64,000 nucleotides of DNA, from NCBI RefSeq assembly GCF_001544375.1, contig NZ_BCQJ01000004.1, positions 168,498 to 232,497 of the forward strand. The letters are read 5' to 3'. Below, piece after piece: positions 21,509-30,231 of this stretch (position 1 is the first letter of the stretch; each line of letters opens with the position of its first letter). Origin of the DNA: Enterococcus canis NBRC 100695 (GTDB lineage: Bacteria > Bacillota > Bacilli > Lactobacillales > Enterococcaceae). The notes beneath the pieces were generated by a model. The model saw nothing but the letters and a program-made list of their open reading frames with translations, did not search any database and had not been told where the DNA came from. Both the position numbers and the translations under genes were made by a program.

Positions 21509-23092
21509 TTATTGCAAAAATTCGATAGCGGCTGTTTCAATTGGCAGACCGTTTTGATAACGAGCCGCAAAATCATTAAAGCCGGTCACATCTCGCGGAT
21601 CAGGGGCAACTTCGGTTCCCTCAGTATCGGCAAAGACTTTTTGATTCAAATAATCAGCTAGCGACAAGTTTTCGCGATATTGTAAATAGTCGGCTAACAC
21701 GGCAATACCCCAAGCACCACCTTCACCCGCAGTTTCCATAACGGAGACAGGGGTATCCATCGCCGCTGCTAAGATTTTTTGTCCCACACCAGCGGTTTTA
21801 AAGATGCCGCCATGGCCATAAACTTTATCAATGGCCACATTTTCTTGTGCCAAAATTTTCATACCAATGTGTAAGGCACCAAATGCGGAGAATAAATGAA
21901 CCCGCATAAAGTTCGCTAGATTAAAATGACTGTCTGGTGTCCGTACAAATAGCGGTCGGCCCTCCGGAATCTTCGTGATATTTTCTCCGGAAAAATAGCC
22001 ATAGGTCAATAAACCGCCACCATCAGCATCACCTTGTAGTGCTTGTGTAAACAATACTTCATATAAACGGTCTGTATCGATGGTAAACCCACTGGCTTCA
22101 GCAAATTCCCGGAAAATCTTGACCCAAGCATTGATGTCTGACGAACAGTTATTGGCATGGACCATCGCTACTAAATCGCCAGCTGGCGTAGTCACTAAGT
22201 CGATTTCCGGATGGACTTGTTGCAGTTCTTTTTCCAAGACAATCATGGCAAAAACTGAAGTTCCGGCCGAAACATTTCCCGTGCGGCGCGCCACACTATT
22301 CGTAGCTGCCATCCCAGTCCCGGCGTCCCCTTCTGGTGGGCATAGAGGAATACCCGCTTGCAGTTGACCACTTGGATCTAGTAATTGGGCCCCGGCTGCG
22401 GTTAGCGTCCCGGCTGTTTCACCTGCAACTAAGACTTTGGGCAAAATCTCCGTCAATTTCCAAGGATATTTATCCGCAATCAGTCCATCAAATTGAGCAA
22501 CTTTCGCAGCATCATAATCATGGGTCTTAGGATCAATCGGGAACATCCCAGAAGCGTCACCGACACCTAGCACCTTTTCACCGGTTAGCTGCCAATGAAC
22601 ATAGCCTGCTAAGGTCGTGAAAAAGGCAATTTCTGGTACGTGAGCTTCTTGATTCAAAACAGCTTGATACAAATGAGCAATACTCCAGCGTTGCGGGATA
22701 TTATATTGGAACAGGTCTGTCAGTTCCTTTTCAGCATCCGCCGTAATCGCGTTGCGCCATGTTCGAAATGGCACTAGTAATTGGTCCTGAGCGTCAAAAG
22801 CCAAATAGCCATGCATCATGGCACTAAAGCCAATGGCCCCAATCGTCGTTAACGACACCTGATATTGGGCTGCTACCTCTTTTACTAAAGCTTGGTAACT
22901 TTGCTGCAAGCCATGCCAGACCGTTTCTAAGTCATAGGTCCAAATGCCATCTACTAATTGGTTTTCCCATTCAAAACTACCTGAAGCGATGGGTTTTTGC
23001 TGGTCATCGATCAATACGGCTTTAATTCGTGTAGAACCTAACTCAATACCTAAAGCTGTTTGACCTTGTTGAATTTTTTCCTTTATCGTCAA
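21509..23092 (-). CDS. araB: L-ribulokinase, FGGY family
   Basis: A 527-residue sugar kinase phosphorylating L-ribulose. The first FGGY domain begins [20 protein letters not shown]; the second carries [14 protein letters not shown] and the nucleotide-site region [27 protein letters not shown] choose the TTG at 23092 because AGGAGGG precedes it by seven bases; the longer frame to 23119 would start upstream of that site. This is the xylulokinase-like AraB lineage of lactic acid bacteria. The leader contains a promoter with AraR boxes and no other gene. Confidence 0.93.
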   Translation of the reverse strand: MTIKEKIQQGQTALGIELGSTRIKAVLIDDQQKPIASGSFEWENQLVDGIWTYDLETVWHGLQQSYQALVKEVAAQYQVSLTTIGAIGFSAMMHGYLAFDAQDQLLVPFRTWRNAITADAEKELTDLFQYNIPQRWSIAHLYQAVLNQEAHVPEIAFFTTLAGYVHWQLTGEKVLGVGDASGMFPIDPKTHDYDAAKVAQFDGLIADKYPWKLTEILPKVLVAGETAGTLTAAGAQLLDPSGQLQAGIPLCPPEGDAGTGMAATNSVARRTGNVSAGTSVFAMIVLEKELQQVHPEIDLVTTPAGDLVAMVHANNCSSDINAWVKIFREFAEASGFTIDTDRLYEVLFTQALQGDADGGGLLTYGYFSGENITKIPEGRPLFVRTPDSHFNLANFMRVHLFSAFGALHIGMKILAQENVAIDKVYGHGGIFKTAGVGQKILAAAMDTPVSVMETAGEGGAWGIAVLADYLQYRENLSLADYLNQKVFADTEGTEVAPDPRDVTGFNDFAARYQNGLPIETAAIEFLQ

Positions 23093-23127
23093 GTTTATCC
23101 CTCCTGTATGCGATTTCATTTAGAGTC

Positions 23128-23168
23128 AAAAAAAATTCTTCTTAAAGAGCCTCTCTTCAAGAAGAATT
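23128..23168 (-). terminator. araR terminator overlapping the araB promoter
   Basis: Minus-strand arms AATTCTTCTT (23168-23159) and AAGAAGAATT (23143-23134) with inner pairs AAGAG/CTCTT, followed by a run of eight T. The outer arm includes the last bases of the araB -10, so a transcript starting at araB lacks that arm and cannot form the hairpin, while read-through from araR can. Confidence 0.7.
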
Positions 23169-23194
23169 ATAACAGGTATGTACGTACAAGTAAA
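23166..23194 (-). promoter_or_regulatory. araBDA promoter
   Basis: TTTACT (23194-23189), 17-bp spacer, TATAAT (23171-23166). An AraR box fills the spacer. Confidence 0.8.
23176..23191. promoter_or_regulatory. AraR operator O1 in the araB promoter
   Basis: gtatgtacgtacaagt contains the palindromic core TGTACGTACA, matching the ATTTGTACGTACAAAT-like AraR box known from Bacillus. It occupies the spacer between -35 and -10, which would block RNA polymerase. Confidence 0.85.
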
Positions 23195-23206
23195 CTATAT
23201 ATTTAA

Positions 23207-23222
23207 AATTTGTACGTATGTT
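23207..23222. promoter_or_regulatory. AraR operator O2 upstream of araB
   Basis: aatttgtacgtatgtt is a second AraR box, 31 bp from O1 centre to centre, ending just beside the araR stop codon. Paired boxes support cooperative repression. Confidence 0.8.
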
Positions 23223-23223
23223 T

Positions 23224-24279
23224 TCAAGCGGATGTTCGTGGAATCACCTTCGGTTCGTAAATAATATCCGCTGGCTGTTCATTTGTTTCAATCGCCTTCA
23301 GCATCCATTCGGCTGCCGCCCGGCCCATTTGTTCTTTCGGATGAGAAACCGTAGTTAACGGGATTTCTCCGGCTGTACTCAAGTAAGAATCATCTTGACC
23401 AATCACTGCTAATTCTTGCGGAATGGCCTTTTTATCGGAGAGAATTTGCACCAATAAATTGGCAACTTCATCATTATAGCAGACAACCCCGGTAACAGAA
23501 GTTGTTAGTAATTGTACTGATGCTGTCTGGATGACTTCTGTTTTAGATTCTGTGGTGTACGTATAAATATTGCTAGAATCAAAGCTAAGTCCCGCCGTCT
23601 CATGAGCTTCAATAAAGCCCTTCATCCGTAATTTCCCTTGAATATCGTCCATTTTAGTAATCAGTGCTAGCTCTTGATGACCTTGTTTCAACAGATAGTC
23701 TGTGGCTAAAAAACCCGCCCGGACATCATCTAAACGAATCACCGGTAAATCCAAGGTTTCATAGCCGGCATTCAGCATTACCACCGGAATTCCTGCTTCT
23801 TTAAACTGTAAGTAGTAGGACAAATTAGGATTATACAAATTGCTTTTAGTGGGTTCCACGATTAAACCATCTACCCCTTGACTCCGCATAGATTCTAAAC
23901 ACTTGCGCTCTTGTTCAGGATCATTGCTAGTGCTGGCTAGCAAAAGGGAATAGTTATTATCGCGTAAAACCGCTTCGATGCCTCGAATGATTGAAGGAAA
24001 AATATAGTCCGATAAATAAGTCGTAATCACACCAATCGTTTTGCGCCGCGCCCCTGTATTAGGTACCGCGGGCTGATCAACGTAAGTGCCACTGCCTTTC
24101 TCTTTTCGCAAATAACCTTCATTCGCTAATAAGGCAATCGCCTGACGGATCGTATGGCGGCTCACTTGATACATTTCTTGTAGTTTCATCTCTGGGGGAA
24201 TCACGGCGCCTTGGGGATAATCACCATTGACTATTTTAAACCGTAGTTCATCAGCGATTTGTTGATATTTTGCTTTCAT
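23224..24279 (-). CDS. araR: arabinose operon repressor AraR
   Basis: A 351-residue chimeric repressor: an N-terminal GntR-type winged helix (about 1-68; YQQIADELRFKIVNGDYPQGAVIPPEMKL, VSRHTIRQAIALLANEGYLRKEKGSGTYV) joined to a LacI/GalR-type sugar-binding domain (about 80-350; IGVITTYLSDYIFPSIIRGIEAVL). This architecture is diagnostic for AraR, which is released from DNA by L-arabinose. AraR boxes occur in front of araB (two) and araR itself (one). It lies immediately upstream of araBDA in the same direction but has its own terminator. Confidence 0.95.
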   Translation of the reverse strand: MKAKYQQIADELRFKIVNGDYPQGAVIPPEMKLQEMYQVSRHTIRQAIALLANEGYLRKEKGSGTYVDQPAVPNTGARRKTIGVITTYLSDYIFPSIIRGIEAVLRDNNYSLLLASTSNDPEQERKCLESMRSQGVDGLIVEPTKSNLYNPNLSYYLQFKEAGIPVVMLNAGYETLDLPVIRLDDVRAGFLATDYLLKQGHQELALITKMDDIQGKLRMKGFIEAHETAGLSFDSSNIYTYTTESKTEVIQTASVQLLTTSVTGVVCYNDEVANLLVQILSDKKAIPQELAVIGQDDSYLSTAGEIPLTTVSHPKEQMGRAAAEWMLKAIETNEQPADIIYEPKVIPRTSA

Positions 24280-24295
24280 TTGAACACCTCATAAT

Positions 24296-24311
24296 AGTTG
24301 TACGTACATCT
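24296..24311. promoter_or_regulatory. AraR operator in front of araR
   Basis: agttgtacgtacatct shares the TGTACGTACA core with the araB boxes and lies just downstream of the araR promoter (TTGCGG, 17 bp, TATGAT), indicating autoregulation. A weak cre-like AAAGCGCTTA overlaps the promoter at about 24316-24329. Confidence 0.8.
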
Positions 24312-24392
24312 ATCATAAGCGCTTTTCCTTATTTCCGCAAGAACTACTTCTAGCGTTTTCCTAATAAAGCTCTTCTGATGTCTTTAGGACAC

Positions 24393-24424
24393 AAAAAGAG
24401 TCTAGGTTTAACCCTAGACTCTTT
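24393..24424 (-). terminator. terminator after the glycerol-like operon
   Basis: Minus-strand stem AAAGAGTCTAGG / CCTAGACTCTTT, continuing into a T run, seven bases after the stop of the membrane protein gene. Confidence 0.85.
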
Positions 24425-24430
24425 GCTAAC

Positions 24431-25303
24431 TTATGCAATCAGTCCAATGATCAAGGAGCAGGTGGCAATAGTCAATGCCGCGTTATCCAAGTGACTGTCA
24501 ACATGAGTATTAAAAGTACGCTGATAGAAGTTTCCTAAGAAGGTCGCCAAGATACCGAAGAGGATCGTCAGCCAGATATTTTGAAAGGTCAACGCAGCCA
24601 GGCCAGAAATCAACGTAATATGGTGGGTCACGGGAATTTCCAGTCCAAAATACAACACAATTAGTGATAAAGCACTAAAGCCAAACATCACAACATCAAT
24701 CTGGGTAACAGTCGCTACTTGATAACTAACGATTGCGAGCACCGCTCCCCAAAAGGTCGTAAAGGCTAAATGTTTAGGTGATAGATCATAGCGTTTTTCT
24801 TCTGTTGGGTATTTGCCTAATAAACCGGCTTTACCAAATACTAAACGGGCAATGATCCCCGTTGTGGCTACCGTTAGAGCGCTAGGATCAAGCGGCAAGT
24901 GTAGATTGGTAAACAGCGTGACTAGTGCTAAGCCCACCATTCCAAAGATTCCACCAACGAACAACGTACTGATATCTTTCATTTTAAAGAGGGGGGTAAT
25001 GGTATCCGCTCCTGAAAACGCGCCAGTACTTTCCACAAATTCCTCTTCGTGAGATAAAACCGTTCGGTGACGACCATAAAAGGCTGCCGCCACAACTCCC
25101 CCCACAAAGGAAATGTGGGGGGCGAAAGTCGTACCAAAAGCGACATTTAACAGGAAGGCGTCACCACCCCCTGCTAAAGCGATGCCCGAGCCTGCTAAAA
25201 TAAAGAACCCCATGATGATGAAGATCGTTGTACCACCAAATAATGCACCAAATGCGCCGCCGCCAAAAGCCATTAAAAAGAGTGTTGCCCATTCCATCTC
25301 CAT
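24431..25303 (-). CDS. polytopic membrane protein of unknown function in the GlpP-linked operon
   Basis: A 290-residue protein with about eight hydrophobic segments and many Gly and Ala residues; the first (residues 6-45) is very glycine-rich (GGGAFGALFGGTTIFIIMGFF). A charged loop follows at about 75-105 (YGRHRTVLSHEEEFVES). No family is recognised. It is the last gene of the operon, 21 bases after the flavoprotein gene, so it may import or export the substrate handled by the kinase and flavoprotein, in the place a glycerol facilitator holds in a classical glp operon. That role is inference from position only. Confidence 0.75.
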   Translation of the reverse strand: MEMEWATLFLMAFGGGAFGALFGGTTIFIIMGFFILAGSGIALAGGGDAFLLNVAFGTTFAPHISFVGGVVAAAFYGRHRTVLSHEEEFVESTGAFSGADTITPLFKMKDISTLFVGGIFGMVGLALVTLFTNLHLPLDPSALTVATTGIIARLVFGKAGLLGKYPTEEKRYDLSPKHLAFTTFWGAVLAIVSYQVATVTQIDVVMFGFSALSLIVLYFGLEIPVTHHITLISGLAALTFQNIWLTILFGILATFLGNFYQRTFNTHVDSHLDNAALTIATCSLIIGLIA

Positions 25304-25324
25304 TCCTCATTTCTTTTATTTGAC

Positions 25325-26836
25325 TTACTCATCCGCCTCTTCAAAGAAAGGAATCGGAATGATGGTTCCCGCGTTCATCGTGTTGTTTGGATCGAAGGCT
25401 TTCATTAGCTTCTTCATAACGATGTAAGAAGATTCATACTCATCCTTCACATAAGGAGCCCGAGCTTTCCCGATACCATGGTGGTGACACATACTGCCGC
25501 CGCGTTTCAAGGTTTCTTCCACGATGATTTTATTTACCAAATGATGGTACTTCGTTACTTCATCTTCTGGATCATCTGACTTCACATAATAGCCATAAAC
25601 GAAGTAGATATTGGTCCCATTAATATAGCTATGAGAAGAGTGACCGCCAATCCCCTGCATATCTGGCACTTCTGCCATTACACGAGCCACAACTGCTTCA
25701 AAGATATTATGGATTTCACTCCAGCCAGCTGAAATTTCAGTAGTATAGCCGACATTGCCTTCCTTGCCAAAGGTCGTAATTTCATCTTGAATACGTTTAT
25801 GATCCCAATTTAAGTTTGCCAACCAATGAGCTAGCACTTCACTTGGCATTTCTTTAAATTCAGGATCTTGAGCCACGATTTCGCGAATACCACGCGCCGT
25901 TGCGTCAGCAATCAATTTATTTCCTTCAGTTGAAAACATCAAAATATGTTTGCCTTCAACGCCTTTGGAGAAGGAATGGATGCCCGCATCGCCTGCATCA
26001 TAAACTCGTGCGACTGCTGGACGGTAACCTGAAACCATTACTTCCCGCAGCATTTTCCAACCTTTTTCCAAATTTTCAAAGTTCCAGATCATGTACTCAG
26101 TATTATCAGGCATATATTTAAATAATTTCACTGTCACTTCGGTAATATAGGCGATCGCCCCTTCATTCCCCACAAAGACGTGGCGGATATCTGGCCCTGC
26201 TGCGCGCCGTGGAACATTTTTGATGCGCACGATTTCACCACTTGGTAAGACTGCTTCTAAACCAACGATCATATCTTCAATCCCGCCATACAAAGTTGAA
26301 AACTGACCGATACTGCGAGTTGCCACTAAGCCCCCCATTTGTGCAGCTGGTTTTGATTGCGGTGAATGGCCAGTAGTATAGCCTTTTTCCCGTAGCAAGT
26401 TTTCCATTAATTCTAAAGATACGCCAGCTTGTGCGGTTACTTGCATATTTTCAATATCAATATTCAAGATTTCGTTCATTTCAGACGCATCTAAAATAAT
26501 GAATAATTTACGCGCGCTCTCCAAACCTTGCTCAATACCTGAGTTACCCGTTCTTGGGATTACGTTAATGCCATGATGATCGGCATACTTCAAGATTTCT
26601 GCTACTTCTCCAGCAGAATGAACCATCACGATAGCTTCTGGAATGGGACGTGTATAGGATTTTTTCGCCTTTTGCCATTTACGGTATAAGTCGATACTAT
26701 TTTCTTCGCGAGTTGCCTCGTCTACGACTACGTTGTTTTTCCCAACGATAGATTCTAAATAAACAATGATCTCCTCATGGGTGATTGTTTGATTTTTTGC
26801 TGCTTGAATTTCAATATCCGGTACAATTTGTGACAT
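25325..26836 (-). CDS. FAD-linked oxidase resembling alkylglycerone-phosphate synthase (YgcU-like)
   Basis: A 503-residue flavoprotein of the vanillyl-alcohol-oxidase fold. The FAD domain spans about 70-260 (PEAIVMVHSAGEVAEILKYA, PRTGNSGIEQGL, MGGLVATRSIGQFSTLYGGIEDM). The C-terminal half holds the His-rich motif MCHHHGIGKARAPY and ends KAFDPNNTMNAG, both typical of alkylglycerone-phosphate synthase relatives. Bacterial members include E. coli YgcU. It lies 12 bases after an FGGY kinase, so it probably oxidises or rearranges the phosphorylated product. It might stand in for GlpO/GlpD, but with a different fold; substrate unknown. Confidence 0.85.
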   Translation of the reverse strand: MSQIVPDIEIQAAKNQTITHEEIIVYLESIVGKNNVVVDEATREENSIDLYRKWQKAKKSYTRPIPEAIVMVHSAGEVAEILKYADHHGINVIPRTGNSGIEQGLESARKLFIILDASEMNEILNIDIENMQVTAQAGVSLELMENLLREKGYTTGHSPQSKPAAQMGGLVATRSIGQFSTLYGGIEDMIVGLEAVLPSGEIVRIKNVPRRAAGPDIRHVFVGNEGAIAYITEVTVKLFKYMPDNTEYMIWNFENLEKGWKMLREVMVSGYRPAVARVYDAGDAGIHSFSKGVEGKHILMFSTEGNKLIADATARGIREIVAQDPEFKEMPSEVLAHWLANLNWDHKRIQDEITTFGKEGNVGYTTEISAGWSEIHNIFEAVVARVMAEVPDMQGIGGHSSHSYINGTNIYFVYGYYVKSDDPEDEVTKYHHLVNKIIVEETLKRGGSMCHHHGIGKARAPYVKDEYESSYIVMKKLMKAFDPNNTMNAGTIIPIPFFEEADE

Positions 26837-26847
26837 AATATTCGCTC

Positions 26848-28284
26848 CTATTCTGCTGTTTGTTCGCCATTGGCTAATTTATAATATGAATCGGTAAAGT
26901 TCCGAATGGTGCCGTATAATTCTGTTTGTTTTTGATAGACCGTAACATTTTCGGCAATTGGCTCAAAAGTATCTGCTACTCGAACCATTTTGGCAATAGC
27001 TGTTTCATAGTCTGGATAGATACCTAAGCCCACCGCTACATTGATCGCTGCCCCTAAGCTAGCAGCACCATTGATAACATTGCGGCAAGCTGGCATATTA
27101 AAGACATCGGCAAAAATCTGCATAAACAAATCACTATTAGAACCGCCACCTGAAACCACTAGGCGCTTACGGGTCAATCCTTGGGCTGAGAGCATAGCAT
27201 CCACATTCAATTTAATTGAATAAGCAATTCCTTCTAAAATAGAACGGTATTCATGGGCGCGGGTATGACGTTCGTCAAAGCCTAAGATCGAGCCTTTACG
27301 ATAAAGCGCTGCTTGATGTGGCAGCCAATCCATAACGGTCATTAGACCATCACTGCCGGCTGGCACTGCGGCTGCTTCTTCATTTAATAATTGCTCAACA
27401 ATTGTTTTTTCTGATTCAGCTAAATCCTGCCAAGGTTTGCCTAAGATGTCGTTAACAAACCAGCTCACCATCCACATACCACGCCGGATACCGCCACTTT
27501 CGTTTAAGAAACGATGTGGAATGGATGCGGGATTAGGCCAGTATGGCAAGTTAGGATCAAACGGTGTGTATTTATTGGCAATCATGGCACAGATATAGGT
27601 TCCTAATGAAACTAACACCGTCTCATCATCGATTAATCCTGCGCCTAAGCCTTCTACCGCTTTGTCGTTAGCTGTTGCAATAACTGGTAGTCCCTCTGGT
27701 AAGCCCATGCGCTTAGCTTCTTCCGGCAATAGTGTTCCTAAAGTATCTCCTGGTAATTTCAAGTCTAAAAGCATTTCTCGAGGCATATTGAAGTAGCCTA
27801 AAACATCTGGGTTAGTACTCCAATCCCATTTTTCTGGGTCGATTGGCCAAGCACCGGCATAGTTGGAGAACGTATCGACAAAATTTCCTGTCATGCGGAC
27901 TGTCAGGTACCCTGTATCTGCGGCGATATAAGCAATCTCTGGATTTGTTTCCGCATAAGGGGACCCAATCCGCTCGTCCATCCAGGTTTGAATAGGTTGC
28001 GCTAGTGTACCGTCTTTTTTCATCAAGACCCGGTCAAAACGAATACTTCCCAAGCCAATCCCAATGATTTCTTGGGGATCGCCCTCGAATTTTTCCATTA
28101 AATCATGCATCGTACTTACGACGCTCTCATAAATGTCCTCATGTTGTTCCGCGATACCGCCGAGTGCAGTAACCATTGGTGCTAATGGTCGTTTGGCCGA
28201 CATCAATTCCTTGCCTTCAAAATCAAAGATGCTAATTTTTGTTGATTGTGTCCCTTGGTCGATTGATAAAATATATTTTCCCAT
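26848..28284 (-). CDS. FGGY-family carbohydrate/polyol kinase (YgcE-like)
   Basis: A 478-residue kinase beginning YILSIDQGTQSTKISIFDFEG, with the second-domain motifs TVLVSLGTYICAMI and LVVSGGGSNSDLFMQIFADVFNMP. The overall look is closer to E. coli YgcE than to standard GlpK: the length fits, but the ATG-proximal and mid-protein glycerol-binding stretches differ. It is preceded by a terminator-like leader (28305-28343) very similar to the one upstream of the dehydrogenase, so its expression probably depends on the GlpP-type antiterminator encoded upstream. Start ATG at 28284 with AGGAGGAATAG. Substrate unknown; a triose or glycerol derivative is a guess. Confidence 0.85.
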   Translation of the reverse strand: MGKYILSIDQGTQSTKISIFDFEGKELMSAKRPLAPMVTALGGIAEQHEDIYESVVSTMHDLMEKFEGDPQEIIGIGLGSIRFDRVLMKKDGTLAQPIQTWMDERIGSPYAETNPEIAYIAADTGYLTVRMTGNFVDTFSNYAGAWPIDPEKWDWSTNPDVLGYFNMPREMLLDLKLPGDTLGTLLPEEAKRMGLPEGLPVIATANDKAVEGLGAGLIDDETVLVSLGTYICAMIANKYTPFDPNLPYWPNPASIPHRFLNESGGIRRGMWMVSWFVNDILGKPWQDLAESEKTIVEQLLNEEAAAVPAGSDGLMTVMDWLPHQAALYRKGSILGFDERHTRAHEYRSILEGIAYSIKLNVDAMLSAQGLTRKRLVVSGGGSNSDLFMQIFADVFNMPACRNVINGAASLGAAINVAVGLGIYPDYETAIAKMVRVADTFEPIAENVTVYQKQTELYGTIRNFTDSYYKLANGEQTAE

Positions 28285-28304
28285 CTCTATTCCTCCTTAA
28301 GACA

Positions 28305-28343
28305 AAGAAAAAAGCACACTCCTATAAGAGCCTGCTTTTCTCT
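28305..28343 (-). promoter_or_regulatory. terminator-type leader hairpin in front of the FGGY kinase, candidate GlpP target
   Basis: On the minus strand GAGAAAAGCAGGCTC, a short loop and GGAGTGTGCTTTTTTC form a stem followed by a T run. The 5' arm and loop-closing GGAGTGTGC resemble the hairpin at 30144-30184. GlpP of Bacillus prevents termination at leaders of this kind. Confidence 0.6.
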
Positions 28344-28380
28344 TCATTTTCTAGCAACCACATCAAATTTATATTTTGTT

Positions 28381-28944
28381 TTAAATAGACCAGCATGCCT
28401 CATTGGTAGTGGAGATGCCTAATGCTCCACTATTAAGAGCCGCTAATATATCTTCCTTATCACAGACCAAACCACTGGCAATTACAGGTGTTGCGCCAGC
28501 TTGAGCAATCTGCTTAATAACAGAAGGCATTAGCCCAGGCATGATTTCCACCACATCGGCTTTGGAAATCTGGTATTGTCCTTTTAAGGCAATCAATGAA
28601 CGCGAGTCTAAGATAAAGTAGCGGTGAACCGTCATCAATCCGGCCCGTTTTGCTTCCGCCACCAAGACCGCTTTTGAAGTAATGATACCATCTGCCGCTG
28701 TGACTTTCTTGATATACTCAATCGCAATTTTCTTTCCAGAAAGACCATCGATTAGATCGATGTTAACAAACACTGTCTTGCCGGCTTTTTTTAATCGTTC
28801 GACTATTTTAGGTAGATTCATGATATCCCCTGTTAAGATGAATACTACCTCACTATCTCCCTCAATAACTTCTGGTAGTTGAGAAAGACGGTTGATAGCG
28901 GGGATCACAGGATTCGCTTCGATTAAATCTTTGATCCTAGACAT
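28381..28944 (-). CDS. glpP: GlpP-family glycerol antiterminator protein
   Basis: A 187-residue GlpP-type mRNA-binding antiterminator with a TIM-barrel-like fold. Typical stretches are IPAINRLSQLPEV, VFILTGDIMNLPKIVERLKKAGKTVFVNIDLIDGLSG, DGIITSKAVLVAEAKRAGLMTVHRYFILDSRSL and VEIMPGLMP. In Bacillus, GlpP with glycerol-3-P lets RNA polymerase pass a leader terminator. Two similar leader hairpins flank this gene, one upstream of the operon and one before the kinase. The ATG at 28944 follows AGGAG; the frame to 28998 has no such site. E. coli YgcP is of this family too and is linked to YgcU/YgcE-type genes. Confidence 0.9.
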   Translation of the reverse strand: MSRIKDLIEANPVIPAINRLSQLPEVIEGDSEVVFILTGDIMNLPKIVERLKKAGKTVFVNIDLIDGLSGKKIAIEYIKKVTAADGIITSKAVLVAEAKRAGLMTVHRYFILDSRSLIALKGQYQISKADVVEIMPGLMPSVIKQIAQAGATPVIASGLVCDKEDILAALNSGALGISTTNEACWSI

Positions 28945-29004
28945 GTTAGCGCTCCTATCGTTTTTAAAAATTGTACCTTTAAAGGAAAGCGCTGTCAATC
29001 TCTT

Positions 29005-30117
29005 TTAGTTTAAAAATCCGTGTTCTTTTTTGTAAGTTGTCGCATATTTATCCACGGCAACAATCGCATTGACAACCGATTCTGGTGTGACTTCAGCTGG
29101 TAATTGGTGAATTGATTCCCATGGAGCATTAGCAGTTTCACCAACCATTTTTAACTCTTCAGCGGTAATATCAGCTAAGCCTTGGTCTTCTAAAGTTGTC
29201 GGTAACCCCAAACGAATCAAGAAATCAAGGTACCGATCAAATTCTGCTTTCGGTGCACCTTCCATCATTAATTGGCAAAGAATGCCGAAAGCAACCCGCT
29301 CCCCGTGCATCAAGTTTTTCCCACGTCCCAATACTAAAAAGGCATTTTGGATTGGATGGACAGCACAAGTACCACCACTTTCAAACCCTAGACCACTCAT
29401 TAAAATGTTGGCTTCAATCGCATACTCCAACGCTGGTGTTACAACATTTGCCGCGTTAGCTTCTAATGCTTCAAAAGCGTATTCGAAAATAACTTCCTCA
29501 CATTTTTCTGCAATTGCTAAGGCTGTTAAGGTTTGATGACCAGAAAGAATTGTTTTACCAAAAGCACGTTTAATAGCGCGGGCTTCTATCCAAGTAGATA
29601 ACGCATCACCAAAACCAGCTGCTAAGAATCGCGTTGGTGCGCCAGCGATTACCTTGGAGTCTACTAAGACTAAGTTTGGATTAGCGTTGAAGCCTAAATA
29701 GTTCTCCAAACTACCATCTTCTTTATAAATGACCGCCAAACGGGAAGTCGGGGCATCTGTTGACGCCAATGTTGGGATAATTACTAACGGAATCCCTAGA
29801 TTGCTAGCTGCCGATTTAGCAGTATCAATCGTCTTGCCGCCTCCTAAGCCAATCAAGAAATCACAATCTGCATCTTTCGCTTGATTGCCCACACTGTCAA
29901 TCGCTGCCATCGTCGCTTCACCTGTGAAAGATACCGATGTCACCTTCATGCCTTCATCTGTCAGGTACTCCGCAAAGTCTTTGCCGACATTTTCCATAAT
30001 AAATGGATCGCCCAATAGGAAAGGCTTGTTCCCAAATTTTACTAAAAAGTCTTTCCCTGTTTTTAGTACGTCACTGCCTAATACAAAATCTGATGGACTT
30101 ACAAAAATCTTTACCAA
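29005..30117 (-). CDS. iron-type alcohol dehydrogenase of the glycerol dehydrogenase family (divergent copy)
   Basis: A 370-residue GldA-like enzyme, expected to oxidise a polyol such as glycerol with NAD. The NAD site reads DFLIGLGGGKTIDTAKSAA; metal ligands are suggested by AGFGDALSTW (Asp), GTCAVHPIQNAF (His) and LMHGERVAFG (His). The HPIQNAF segment differs from the usual HAIHNGL found in the second copy at 54790, so the substrate may differ. The start is TTG at 30117 after GGAGGG; the frame to 30213 would run through the leader hairpin. First gene of the glpP-kinase-flavoprotein-membrane protein operon. Confidence 0.88.
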   Translation of the reverse strand: MVKIFVSPSDFVLGSDVLKTGKDFLVKFGNKPFLLGDPFIMENVGKDFAEYLTDEGMKVTSVSFTGEATMAAIDSVGNQAKDADCDFLIGLGGGKTIDTAKSAASNLGIPLVIIPTLASTDAPTSRLAVIYKEDGSLENYLGFNANPNLVLVDSKVIAGAPTRFLAAGFGDALSTWIEARAIKRAFGKTILSGHQTLTALAIAEKCEEVIFEYAFEALEANAANVVTPALEYAIEANILMSGLGFESGGTCAVHPIQNAFLVLGRGKNLMHGERVAFGILCQLMMEGAPKAEFDRYLDFLIRLGLPTTLEDQGLADITAEELKMVGETANAPWESIHQLPAEVTPESVVNAIVAVDKYATTYKKEHGFLN

Positions 30118-30143
30118 ATCGTTTCCCTCCTTATTTGAAAACG

Positions 30144-30184
30144 CAAAAAAAGGCAAACTCCAACTAGGAGGTTGCCTTTCTCTC
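30144..30184 (-). promoter_or_regulatory. terminator-type leader hairpin of the operon, candidate GlpP target
   Basis: Minus-strand stem AAAGGCAACCTCC / GGAGTTTGCCTTT followed by a run of seven T, located between the promoter region and the TTG start of the dehydrogenase. An intact terminator in a leader implies antitermination, and a GlpP-type protein is encoded downstream. Confidence 0.65.
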
Positions 30185-30217
30185 GTCTCTGTCAACCACC
30201 AATAGAATAGCACGTAT

Positions 30218-30231
30218 AGATAGCGCTTACA
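30218..30231. promoter_or_regulatory. cre (CcpA) site of the glycerol-like operon
   Basis: On the minus strand TGTAAGCGCTATCT matches the TGWAANCGNTNWCA consensus at 13 of 14 positions and sits in the promoter region of the operon, upstream of the leader hairpin. Confidence 0.8.
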
